The notes under the pieces were generated by a model. It saw only the letters and a program-made list of their open reading frames with translations, ran no database searches and was not told the DNA's origin. From Rosettibacter firmus (lineage in GTDB: Bacteria > Bacteroidota > Ignavibacteria > Ignavibacteriales > Melioribacteraceae), in contig NZ_JAYKGJ010000001.1 in assembly GCF_036860695.1 (NCBI RefSeq), forward strand, positions 434,001 through 498,000: a stretch of DNA of 64,000 bases, read 5' to 3'. Numbering within the stretch: the stretch's first letter is position 1; every line of letters begins with the position of its first letter. The translations under genes were made by a program, and so were the position numbers. Positions 55,718 through 63,784 of this stretch are shown here, in pieces.

Positions 55718-55818
55718 AGCGCATACGGGATTCTTCCATTGGAATCCCTTTGGGAGAACCCGTGATCTCCGTCCCGACATTGTCGGAGCGGCGTCCTAAG
55801 CCACTAGACGAATGCGCC
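55718..55818 (-). pseudogene. tRNA-Glu copy interrupted by palindromic insertions in anticodon and T loops
   Basis: This 101-bp stretch matches the 73-bp tRNA-Glu body base for base in acceptor, D-arm and most of the T-arm, but has two changes. In the anticodon arm 10 bases of the intact gene are replaced by a 16-base palindromic block (55772-55787) carrying CCGAC-ATT-GTCGG, which removes the anticodon. In the T-loop a 22-base insertion (55734-55755) splits TTC from GAA. It consists of two 11-base hairpins, TTCC-ATT-GGAA and TCCC-TTT-GGGA. No CCA is encoded after the acceptor. It cannot act as tRNA-Glu. The GIY-YIG gene begins 21 bp downstream. Confidence 0.85.
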
Positions 55819-55952
55819 ATAAAAAACTTAATTACATTAAGATATTGTTTTATTCTACCACAAAGTTTAAAAAAATTCAACAACAATTTTGATTTAATAT
55901 TTACAATTCAAAAATAGAATTACAAATCTCTAATATCAATTATAAAAAAATT

Positions 55953-56900
55953 TTATAATCCCATTTCTTCCAGCAATGCTGAGATTTTATTTACATCTTC
56001 TTCATCTAATTGATAATCATCTGCATTAATATTTTCAAGTACCTGCTGACTATTTCTAGCTCCAACAATTGCTGCAGTTACTGCTTTATTTCTTAGAACC
56101 CATGCAACAGCAAGATTTCCTACTGTTTTATTTGCTTTTGCAGCAATTGGTCTAAGTTTTTCTACAAATTCGAGTGCTTTTGAAAGAAATGGTTCCTGGA
56201 ACATTCTATTTTTTCTTCGCCAATCGTCTTCTGCAACTTTACTCATATCAAATTTACCTGTAAGTAAACCAGCTTGCATTGGGCTATAAACAACAACTCC
56301 AATTTCATTTTTCAAACAATAAGGTAATATTTCTTTTTCGATATCTCTACGCAATAAACTATATGGTGGCTGAAGCGATTGTACATGTTTAATTTTCATA
56401 CATCTTTCAAGTAAAGGTACATCAAAATTACAAACACCAATATATCTTACTTTACCTTCCTCCTGTAATTGAATCATAGTTCCCCAAGAATCTTCAACAG
56501 GAGTATTTGGATCAGGCCAGTGAAATTGATATAAATCGATATAGTCTGTTTGTAATCTTCTCAAACTATCTTCAATTTCTTTTCTAATACTATCTGGTTT
56601 TAAGTTTACAACTGCATTACCTTTACCATCGTTGATCATTCCACATTTTGTTGCAATAAATACTTCTTCACGAATTCCTTTTATTGCTTTCCCAACAACT
56701 TCTTCCGAATGACCAAATCCATAAACGGCAGCAGTATCTATCCAGTTAATTCCTTTATCTAATGCTGTATGAATTGCTTTTATAGATTCCTCATCATCCA
56801 CTTTTCCCCAACCGTATTGCCATGGACCTCCAATAGCCCATGCACCAAAACCAATAGTAGTAATAAAAGGACCATTTTTACCTAATTGACGTGTATTCAT
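55953..56900 (-). CDS. Aldo/keto reductase
   Basis: This encodes 315 aa with TGGAG before the ATG. It is a TIM-barrel oxidoreductase using NADPH. Motifs: FITTIGFGAWAIGGPWQYGW, GINWIDTAAVYGFGHSEEVV with catalytic Asp and Tyr, EVFIATKCGM with Lys, and DYIDLYQFHWPDPNTPVEDS with the catalytic His. IGVVVYSPMQAGLLTGKFDM and the VGARNSQQVLENINA cofactor loop complete the fold. Substrate cannot be deduced. It is a single gene between tRNA genes. Confidence 0.94.
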   Translation of the reverse strand: MNTRQLGKNGPFITTIGFGAWAIGGPWQYGWGKVDDEESIKAIHTALDKGINWIDTAAVYGFGHSEEVVGKAIKGIREEVFIATKCGMINDGKGNAVVNLKPDSIRKEIEDSLRRLQTDYIDLYQFHWPDPNTPVEDSWGTMIQLQEEGKVRYIGVCNFDVPLLERCMKIKHVQSLQPPYSLLRRDIEKEILPYCLKNEIGVVVYSPMQAGLLTGKFDMSKVAEDDWRRKNRMFQEPFLSKALEFVEKLRPIAAKANKTVGNLAVAWVLRNKAVTAAIVGARNSQQVLENINADDYQLDEEDVNKISALLEEMGL

Positions 56901-56973
56901 ATTATCTCCAGAAATTTTTTAACAAACAAAATAGAAGGCTTTTTGATTTGTAAGTAAATAGATTTTTTAATTG

Positions 56974-57046
56974 CTGCCCCGCCAGGGCTCGAACCTGGAG
57001 ACTTCTGATCCAGAGTCAGACGTGTTGCCAATTACACCACGGGGCA
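56974..57046 (-). tRNA. tRNA-Gln, anticodon CTG
   Basis: Cloverleaf on the minus strand: acceptor TGCCCCG/CGGGGCA, D-arm with GTGTAATTGGCAACAC, anticodon stem TCTGA/TCAGA around CTCTGGA (anticodon CTG, reading CAG), and T-arm CCAGG-TTCGAGC-CCTGG. Discriminator G; CCA is not encoded. All arms are well paired. Confidence 0.95.
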
Positions 57047-57122
57047 AATTTTGTATTACAAAATTAACTAAGTTTATTTAACGAACCAAAATCTCTCAAT
57101 TGATTTTTTATATCATAGTGAA

Positions 57123-60100
57123 TTACTTAATTATATTTATATTAACTGGGTTATCGTTTACATCCCATATTTTTGAATTAGAAGAATCGACAATTTTAAT
57201 TCTTAATTGTGTAGATGGTAATGTTACTTTTACTGAACCAAATACAAAATCCCAACCATAAGCACCAGTAGAAGGATAATTTGTTACAATTGGATACCAA
57301 GTACCTTCTGCACCATTTTGTATACTGTAATAAATATTCACATTTCCAGATATTGCATAGCTTGTCCATGTAATTAACATTGGCCAGTGTTCAGATGGTT
57401 TTGGATCTGTCATTTCATCTTGAGTCAAATAAAAGTATTGACCACCATTTGGATATTCAATTCTAATTTTTCTACTTGAATGAATTGAGAAATAATCATC
57501 AGATTCATCTAAAGCTGTTATGCCTGGATCTGCTGAAGAGATTCTAATTTTACAATTATCAGAACTATCAGGTTTAACTTGATCCTGATGACCTGGAGCC
57601 CATACAAATATTCCATCATTTTCTGTACTCGAAGCACCAGGAACAACATACCAAGAACCACCACCATTAGTGGACCATTCTATTTTTACTTTTTGAATAT
57701 TATTAGCATTCCATCTAATTTCATATGGATGATAATTTTGCACATCCGATGTTGGAACTCCGGCTTTACTTACGAGCCATTGTTCTCCACCATTAGGTAC
57801 TAATATTTTTATTGTAGGAGCAGGTTTAACTTTAAATACACCATCAGAATAATCCATAGGTGAACTATCCACAGCATCACTAATTCTAATTACATAATTA
57901 TCCGATACAATTGAAAAGCTTGCTTCGTATGAACGAATTCCATTTCCTTCGTCAACTCCTGCTACACTATCAACCAATACTTTCCAATCATAATCATTGG
58001 TAGAGTTATATGGATTAAATTCGATCTTAACAAATTCAATTCCTGTTGATTTCCACTTTATTTTGAATTTCTCACCAGATATTATTTCAACTCCAGAATA
58101 TGGATATACCACTTCAATTGTTTGACTCGGTTGAATTGTAAATGTACCATTACTTTCATCAGAAGGCTCATTATCCTCAGCATCTCTTACTCTAACTTTA
58201 CATTGAGTAGAATTAACTGCAGGTACTGGATTCCATTCATATGAACCTGAACTTGAAATATTTTGTGCTATTGGTATCCAGCTTAAACCATTATTAACTG
58301 TATACTCAATATTAACATTATTTATTCCTTTTGAATCCCATGTTATATTTTTTGAAGTTCCAGCTTGCCATACTTCTCCACCATTTGGTGATATTACTCT
58401 TATCGATTGGATTACAAGATTTGAAATCTGGAAATTATTATCAGACAAATCATAAGGTATTCCATCATCCGCATCGCTAATCTTTATTTTGCATTGATTT
58501 GAATTTATATTTGGTATATCTCTCCATATATATGAACCTGTACTCGGTATACCATTTACAATTGTTGTCCAGCTACCTCCTCCATCTGTTGTATACTCTA
58601 TTTTAACATTTTTTATATTCTCTGATTCCCACCTAATTTCTTCAGGTGTTCCATAATGCCAGCTTTCACCTCCATTGGGTTCCAATACTTTAACTCTTGG
58701 TTCAGGCTCGATTACAAAGAAATTATCACTTTCATCAGATGGGAATCCATCCGATGCATCACTAATTCTTATCTTACAATTTGTCGATGCAGTATTTGGA
58801 ATTATTGACCAATTATAAAATCCTGTGCTTGATGTACTATTTACAATTGTATTCCATGAAATTCCATTGTTTGTTGTATATTCAATTTTAACATCATTTA
58901 TTCCTGCTGCCTCCCACTTTATACTGTATGATGAACCTGCTATTAAACTTTCTCCTCCATTTGGACTGGTAACTTTAATTAATTGATTCCCTTTATTAAT
59001 TATTGTAAATACTTCATCTGAAACATCTGCTGGAATTCCATCATCTGCATCACTAATTCTCACTTTGCATAGCAACGAACTCACATTTGGTATTGAACTC
59101 CAGCTATAAACTCCATCACTTTCTGTTCTACTTACAATTGTATTCCACACTGCTCCATTATTAGTTGTATATTCTATTTTTACATATTCAATATTTGTAG
59201 ATGTCCATTTTATATTATCACTTGAACCAGCATACCATTCTTCATTTCCATTTGGTGTTAATACTGTTATTCTGGGTTCTGGTAGAACTGTAAATGTTCC
59301 ATCACTTTCATCAATGGGTGAGCCTTTTTCGTAATCGAAAATCCTTATTTTATATTGATTTGATGGAGTTGTAAAACTTGTAACATACATCCCATTAGAA
59401 GGTGTCTTATCTACAATTTTATCCCAGGTGATTCCATTATTTGCAGAAACCATTATAGTAACATTTTCTACTCCAATTGATTCCCATTTTATTGTATCAA
59501 CCACCCCAGCTACCCAGTTTTCTCCACCATTAGGATATATAACTTTAATTTCTGGTTTCGGAACTATCTTAAATACTTTTTCACTTTGTGCCACTGGTTC
59601 GCCATCTTCTGCATCACTAATTCTAACAAGGCATTGTGTAGATAATGTATTTGGGACGTTCCATTCATATGCTCCTGAATTTGTTAGATTATTTACAATT
59701 TCATTCCAGGTTAAACCATTATTTGATGAATATTCTATTTTAACTTTTTTTATACCAACAGAAGACCAGGAAATACTTTGCGAAGTTCCAGCCTGCCAGG
59801 TTTCTCCACCATTTGGACTAATAATTCTTATTACCTGTGTAAGTTGAGTTGTTATTTCAAAAGTATTATCGGAAACATCCCAGGGTTCGCCATCTTTAGC
59901 ATCATAAACTCTTATTTTACATAATTTTGAATTTACATTTGGGACTTCTTTCCATTCATAGAAACCAATACTTGGATAAGATTCAACTATAGTATTCCAG
60001 TTATAGCCATTATTTGTAGTGTATGCAATTTTTACATTCTCAATATTTTCTGATTCCCACTCAATTTTTTGTGATGAGCCTGCAAGCCAGACCTCATTAC

Positions 60101-60806
60101 CATTAGGCATTTTTACAGCTATTTTAGGTTCTGGTAAAATATTAAATGGTTTTTCACTTTCTGCCGAAGGGATTCCATCTTTTGCATCTTTGATTCTAAC
60201 TTTAGCTAATGTTGAAGGTGTATTTGGAATTGGTTCCCAATAATATATTCCTGTATTTTTTCTATCGACTGCAATTAAATTCCAGTGATTCCCATTATCA
60301 GTAGTATACTCTATTACAACTGAATCAATTCCAGTACTAAACCATTTAATTTCTTTTGAACTACCTGCTTCCCATTCTTCGCCACCATTTGGAGATGTAA
60401 TTTTCAAACTTTCATTTGTACTTCTTATAATACTAAATACATCATCACTTTCATCTGCCGTAGTTCCATCAACTGTTGCAACTCTAATTTTGCACTGTGT
60501 TGATATTATACTTGGAACAGGAAACCACATATAAATGCCGAGATTTTTCAAACTGTCAGCAATCATAGTCCAGTTTAAGCCATTATCTACTGAATATAAA
60601 ATTTTAATAAGTGAATTGGTTTTCCCGCTCCATTTTATTTCAAAAGAACTTCCTTCTATAATTGATTCGCCTCCGTTAGGGGATAAAACTTTTAATTGGG
60701 TAGTAACATCCTGCCCATCTGGTCCTGTAAGATCACCTTCCTCTTTTAACTTACAGGAAGAAAGAACTACTATTATAGCAATTAATATAAATATGATTTG
60801 TTTCAT
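57123..60806 (-). CDS. Surface lipoprotein of about 12 Ig-like SPNGGE repeats
   Basis: This encodes 1227 aa with GAGGGG before the ATG. The signal MKQIIFILIAIIVVLSSC ends in a lipobox cysteine. After it come twelve repeats of roughly 90-100 residues. Each opens with a variant of SPNGGExWxAGSS and continues through IxWxSxxIxxVxIEYTTNNG, then GxYxWxxIPN and CKIRISDAxDGxPxDxSD. The sequence fits all-beta Ig/Fn-like domains resembling the Ser-Thr-rich glycosyl-phosphatidyl-inositol-anchored membrane repeat family (Kre9/Knh1-type). Repeats 2-9 are the most alike; the last three diverge. It is probably an extracellular adhesin or structural stalk. Function unknown. Confidence 0.85.
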   Translation of the reverse strand: MKQIIFILIAIIVVLSSCKLKEEGDLTGPDGQDVTTQLKVLSPNGGESIIEGSSFEIKWSGKTNSLIKILYSVDNGLNWTMIADSLKNLGIYMWFPVPSIISTQCKIRVATVDGTTADESDDVFSIIRSTNESLKITSPNGGEEWEAGSSKEIKWFSTGIDSVVIEYTTDNGNHWNLIAVDRKNTGIYYWEPIPNTPSTLAKVRIKDAKDGIPSAESEKPFNILPEPKIAVKMPNGNEVWLAGSSQKIEWESENIENVKIAYTTNNGYNWNTIVESYPSIGFYEWKEVPNVNSKLCKIRVYDAKDGEPWDVSDNTFEITTQLTQVIRIISPNGGETWQAGTSQSISWSSVGIKKVKIEYSSNNGLTWNEIVNNLTNSGAYEWNVPNTLSTQCLVRISDAEDGEPVAQSEKVFKIVPKPEIKVIYPNGGENWVAGVVDTIKWESIGVENVTIMVSANNGITWDKIVDKTPSNGMYVTSFTTPSNQYKIRIFDYEKGSPIDESDGTFTVLPEPRITVLTPNGNEEWYAGSSDNIKWTSTNIEYVKIEYTTNNGAVWNTIVSRTESDGVYSWSSIPNVSSLLCKVRISDADDGIPADVSDEVFTIINKGNQLIKVTSPNGGESLIAGSSYSIKWEAAGINDVKIEYTTNNGISWNTIVNSTSSTGFYNWSIIPNTASTNCKIRISDASDGFPSDESDNFFVIEPEPRVKVLEPNGGESWHYGTPEEIRWESENIKNVKIEYTTDGGGSWTTIVNGIPSTGSYIWRDIPNINSNQCKIKISDADDGIPYDLSDNNFQISNLVIQSIRVISPNGGEVWQAGTSKNITWDSKGINNVNIEYTVNNGLSWIPIAQNISSSGSYEWNPVPAVNSTQCKVRVRDAEDNEPSDESNGTFTIQPSQTIEVVYPYSGVEIISGEKFKIKWKSTGIEFVKIEFNPYNSTNDYDWKVLVDSVAGVDEGNGIRSYEASFSIVSDNYVIRISDAVDSSPMDYSDGVFKVKPAPTIKILVPNGGEQWLVSKAGVPTSDVQNYHPYEIRWNANNIQKVKIEWSTNGGGSWYVVPGASSTENDGIFVWAPGHQDQVKPDSSDNCKIRISSADPGITALDESDDYFSIHSSRKIRIEYPNGGQYFYLTQDEMTDPKPSEHWPMLITWTSYAISGNVNIYYSIQNGAEGTWYPIVTNYPSTGAYGWDFVFGSVKVTLPSTQLRIKIVDSSNSKIWDVNDNPVNINIIK

Positions 60807-60966
60807 CTTCCCCTCGGCTATAATTCCACATTGATTTAATTAAATTTAATAAATAAACTTATTTTAATTAAGAAAAATCTTGCATAATTTGTGCCTGTAA
60901 TCAATTATATATTTTCATAATTCATAATCGAATATTAATTTTTATTTTTTAATAACAAAATAAAAA

Positions 60967-61881
60967 ATGACAAATAAATTACTTTATAGATTCCCGATGA
61001 ACAATTTATCCAAAATCAGGGGAATAACTTATTACATGTTAATTTTACTTATAGCTAACCTTATTTCCTTAAATGTAAAAATTTATGCTCAATCTTTTTC
61101 GCTTCTAAAACAAATTGGATCTTTTACTTCTGCTATATCTTTTAGTATTAATCCAGCAGGCTTTATTTATGTAACAGATGCTTCAACAAATGAAATAATT
61201 AAATTAGATACTCTTGGCAATATTCTAAAAACAATCGGTGGCTATGGTTTTGACAATAATTCATTTGACTTCCCGATTGATATTTTCTCAACGACTTTAA
61301 ATGTTTATATTGCAGATAAGTACAACGATAGAATACAAATCTTTGATAAAGATCTAAACTATATCTCTTCACTTTCTTCTAATTCATTCGATAATGAACT
61401 TTACAAATTTAGATATCCAGTTGGAGTAGTAGTATCAAATCAAGGTGATATTTTTTTAATAGATTCCGATAATTCAAGAATACTGAAATTTACATCGGCT
61501 GGAAATTTTCTTATTGAAATAGGTAGTAATGAATTTGGAGAATATGCTCTTAAGAATCCCAAAACTTTTGCAATAACAGATAATAAAATTCTGGTTATTG
61601 ATGATAATTTACTTTTAATATATGATATATTTGGGAATGGAATTTCAAAATTACAACTGAAAGAAAAGCCTAATAATATTAATGCAACAAACTGGGGAGT
61701 AACATTTTGTAGCGATAATAAAATCTATTACTCTTTAATTACAAATAACTTTATTGATTTTGACTTTAAAACATTCAATCCCCTGCTTGAAGAACTTATT
61801 ACTGACTGTTTAATTTTTAAAAACAATCTATATATACTTACCCCAAAAACTATTTATGTATTTCAATTAATAAACGATTAA
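60967..61881 (+). CDS. NHL-type beta-propeller exported protein
   Basis: This encodes 304 aa. The hydrophobic segment YYMLILLIANLISLNVKIYA at about residues 20-39, with AQ after it, is a signal peptide; starts at codon 1 or at the ATG of MNNLSKIRG are both possible. Blades resemble NHL/6-bladed propellers: FIYVTDASTNEIIKLDTLGN, VYIADKYNDRIQIFDKDLNY, VSNQGDIFLIDSDNSRILKF and ILVIDDNLLLIYDIFG. It lies 7 bp upstream of the DUF2085 gene. Function unknown; likely binding rather than catalysis. Confidence 0.8.
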   Translation: MTNKLLYRFPMNNLSKIRGITYYMLILLIANLISLNVKIYAQSFSLLKQIGSFTSAISFSINPAGFIYVTDASTNEIIKLDTLGNILKTIGGYGFDNNSFDFPIDIFSTTLNVYIADKYNDRIQIFDKDLNYISSLSSNSFDNELYKFRYPVGVVVSNQGDIFLIDSDNSRILKFTSAGNFLIEIGSNEFGEYALKNPKTFAITDNKILVIDDNLLLIYDIFGNGISKLQLKEKPNNINATNWGVTFCSDNKIYYSLITNNFIDFDFKTFNPLLEELITDCLIFKNNLYILTPKTIYVFQLIND

Positions 61882-61888
61882 TAATAAT

Positions 61889-62344
61889 TTGAAATTAACT
61901 ATTAGACTGATATTATTTTTAATCACACTTATATGGTGCATTGGATTTTTATATGAATGTTTAATTAGATTTTTCCCATTCCTAATTTCTTATTATCCAT
62001 TTATTAAAAAAACTTATTCTTTAGTATGCCATCAGGATTCTAAAAAATTAATTGAGCTTAGTTGCGGCAATTTACTCGTATGTTCAAGATGTACTGGAAT
62101 TTATGCAGGATCACTAATCATTTCATTTGTTTTGCTTTTTACAAAAAAGATTCCTTCTGTTAATAAAAGATATTTTTATTTAGCATTAATTCTATTAGTT
62201 ACAGATGCACTATCAACAACAATTCATTTGTACAATTATTCCAGAACTTTAGCTTTTTTTACAGGTCTATTTTTTGGTTCAATTCTATTTTTATATTTTT
62301 ACAAAAGTTTGATAAATCTTTTTAGTGAATCTATTAACAAATGA
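61889..62344 (+). CDS. DUF2085 family membrane protein
   Basis: This encodes 151 aa; no ATG is in frame, so TTG is the likely start, without a good SD. The DUF2085 signature is present: SLVCHQDSKKLIELSCGNLL followed by VCSRCTGIYAGSLIISFVL, that is a conserved CHQ and CxRCxGIY set that may bind a metal. Four hydrophobic helices are visible. It overlaps the next gene by 4 bp (ATGA). Function unknown. Confidence 0.8.
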   Translation: MKLTIRLILFLITLIWCIGFLYECLIRFFPFLISYYPFIKKTYSLVCHQDSKKLIELSCGNLLVCSRCTGIYAGSLIISFVLLFTKKIPSVNKRYFYLALILLVTDALSTTIHLYNYSRTLAFFTGLFFGSILFLYFYKSLINLFSESINK

Positions 62345-62838
62345 AAAAATATCTTTCCTCATTCGTAGCAGGATTTGGAGCTGGAGTATTACAGGTCGTA
62401 CCTTTCATAAAAAGTTTTACCTGTTGTTTAATAATACCAATAGCATCATATGTTGCCATTCTATTAGATAGGAAAGCAACAAAAAATTTTGGTATTGTAC
62501 GTACCAAGCACGCTTTTATGATTGGCTTAATGACTGGTATTTATGCAGCATTGTTTGGGACAATGTTTGACATAATCATTACTTTCATCACAAAGAATAA
62601 TGATATTGTTGAAATGCTTCCCGAGTTGCAGAGAATGATTAATAATTTCCCTTTTGATGAAAATGTAAAAACTCAGGTAATAAGTTTATTACAAATTGTT
62701 AGAGATGAAATTATTCAATATGGATTTTCTTTTATTTACACTCTTTCTATAATAATCAATAATTTTATCATAAATACAATTTTTGGTATTATTGGCGGTT
62801 TAATAAGTGCACAAATAATAAACAGTAGAATAAAATGA
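62341..62838 (+). CDS. DUF4199-like membrane protein
   Basis: This encodes 165 aa. The N-terminus VAGFGAGVLQVVPFIKSFTC and a second pair of helices (FMIGLMTGIYAALFGTMFDI and later NTIFGIIGGLISAQIIN) with an amphipathic middle resemble DUF4199, a Bacteroidota membrane family of unknown role. It is coupled by ATGA overlaps to the genes on both sides. Confidence 0.6.
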   Translation: MKKYLSSFVAGFGAGVLQVVPFIKSFTCCLIIPIASYVAILLDRKATKNFGIVRTKHAFMIGLMTGIYAALFGTMFDIIITFITKNNDIVEMLPELQRMINNFPFDENVKTQVISLLQIVRDEIIQYGFSFIYTLSIIINNFIINTIFGIIGGLISAQIINSRIK

Positions 62839-63131
62839 TCTCAGCAATAATTTTAGCAGCACATCTAATTTTTATTACTTATATATTCACAAAAAAATGG
62901 CAGGAAGAATCTTTAAGTGCTGGTTTGATCAATGTGGCTTTAATAATCATTCTTTTTTCTGTAGGCTGGTCAATTAGTACAACTGTTGTTAAAATATTTT
63001 TTGACGAAAAAGGTTTAGGCATACATTTTAATGCAGATACAATTTCGCTTACATTACTTTCAATTGCAGAATTCTTTTTCTATCGCTTTTATTATAAAGA
63101 TGAATCTATTGAAGACGATAAGGAAATGTAA
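62835..63131 (+). CDS. Small membrane protein, function unknown
   Basis: This encodes 98 aa with three hydrophobic segments (ISAIILAAHLIFITYIFT, VALIIILFSVGWSISTTVV, ISLTLLSIAEFFFYRFYY). It overlaps the DUF4199-like gene by 4 bp and the tail of the convergent tonB by 26 bp. I recognise no family. It is probably the last gene of the propeller-DUF2085-DUF4199 operon. Confidence 0.65.
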   Translation: MISAIILAAHLIFITYIFTKKWQEESLSAGLINVALIIILFSVGWSISTTVVKIFFDEKGLGIHFNADTISLTLLSIAEFFFYRFYYKDESIEDDKEM

Positions 63132-63783
63132 TAATTGCTGTTTGTTCAACTTGTTTAGCATTAGGTGGTAGTGGCTCAAATCTCCATTGTCTTAAAGAAT
63201 TGATAGCAGCCATTTCTAAACGTGCATCTGCTTTTATTAAAGGAAATATTTTTCCAACTGTTCCATCAGGTAAAATAGTAAACTTTAATTTAACATCAAT
63301 TTCTTTTGATACTCCTTCTGGATATTCTGGTAAAATGTAACTATAAATTTTGCGTATCCCTTTACCACCAAAATCAAGTTCAAAACCAAATCCTCCAATT
63401 CCTTGACCTGAGTTTTCTGTACCTCCGGATTTTTGTTGATTATTATTTAGCGATCTTATTTTTTCTTTAGCTAAATCTTTTTGATTTTTCTTATCAGTTT
63501 TTGTTATTACGTTTTCTTCATCATATGTTCGAGCTTTTGGTAATTCAACTTTTTGTTGTTCGTCTTTTTTTAATGGTTCTTGTTTTGGTTGTTGCTGAAG
63601 TGTTCCAATATCCTGCCCCGGTGGACCAGAAGTTCCAGCACTTATTCCACTTCCAAAACCAATTGTAACGTATTCCTCTTCACCCAATCCAGTAGAAAAA
63701 TTAATAAATGCAAAAACCACGATTAGTATTGCATGTAGAATTATTGAAATAATATATGAAATATTTCTTGGATTTTTATTCAT
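63106..63783 (-). CDS. TonB-like energy transducer
   Basis: This encodes 225 aa. An N-terminal membrane helix (IISIILHAILIVVFAFINFS) is followed by a Gly/Pro/Gln-rich periplasmic linker. The C-terminal TonB domain, about residues 145-225, has the typical YPEGVSKEIDVKLKFTILPD with GTVGKIFPLIKADARLEMAA and NSLRQWRFEPLPPNAK. TonB couples the proton-motive force from ExbB/ExbD to outer-membrane receptors. It begins 1 bp after the exbD stop, confirming the pairing. Confidence 0.9.
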   Translation of the reverse strand: MNKNPRNISYIISIILHAILIVVFAFINFSTGLGEEEYVTIGFGSGISAGTSGPPGQDIGTLQQQPKQEPLKKDEQQKVELPKARTYDEENVITKTDKKNQKDLAKEKIRSLNNNQQKSGGTENSGQGIGGFGFELDFGGKGIRKIYSYILPEYPEGVSKEIDVKLKFTILPDGTVGKIFPLIKADARLEMAAINSLRQWRFEPLPPNAKQVEQTAIITFPYRLQ

Positions 63784-63784
63784 A

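Noticed and set aside
55698-55886. Minus-strand frame of 62 codons through the interrupted tRNA copy
   Set aside because: It merely translates tRNA sequence; the apparent motif is the tRNA-derived peptide often misannotated as a protein.
55522-55917. Plus-strand frame of 131 codons across the GIY-YIG gene and the tRNA copy
   Set aside because: It is an antisense shadow of the GIY-YIG gene and the tRNA sequence, with no SD and no family resemblance.
57123-60806. Regular repeats as a CRISPR array or tandem DNA repeat
   Set aside because: The periodicity is about 290 bp, is coding throughout, and diverges at the DNA level while the protein motif is kept.
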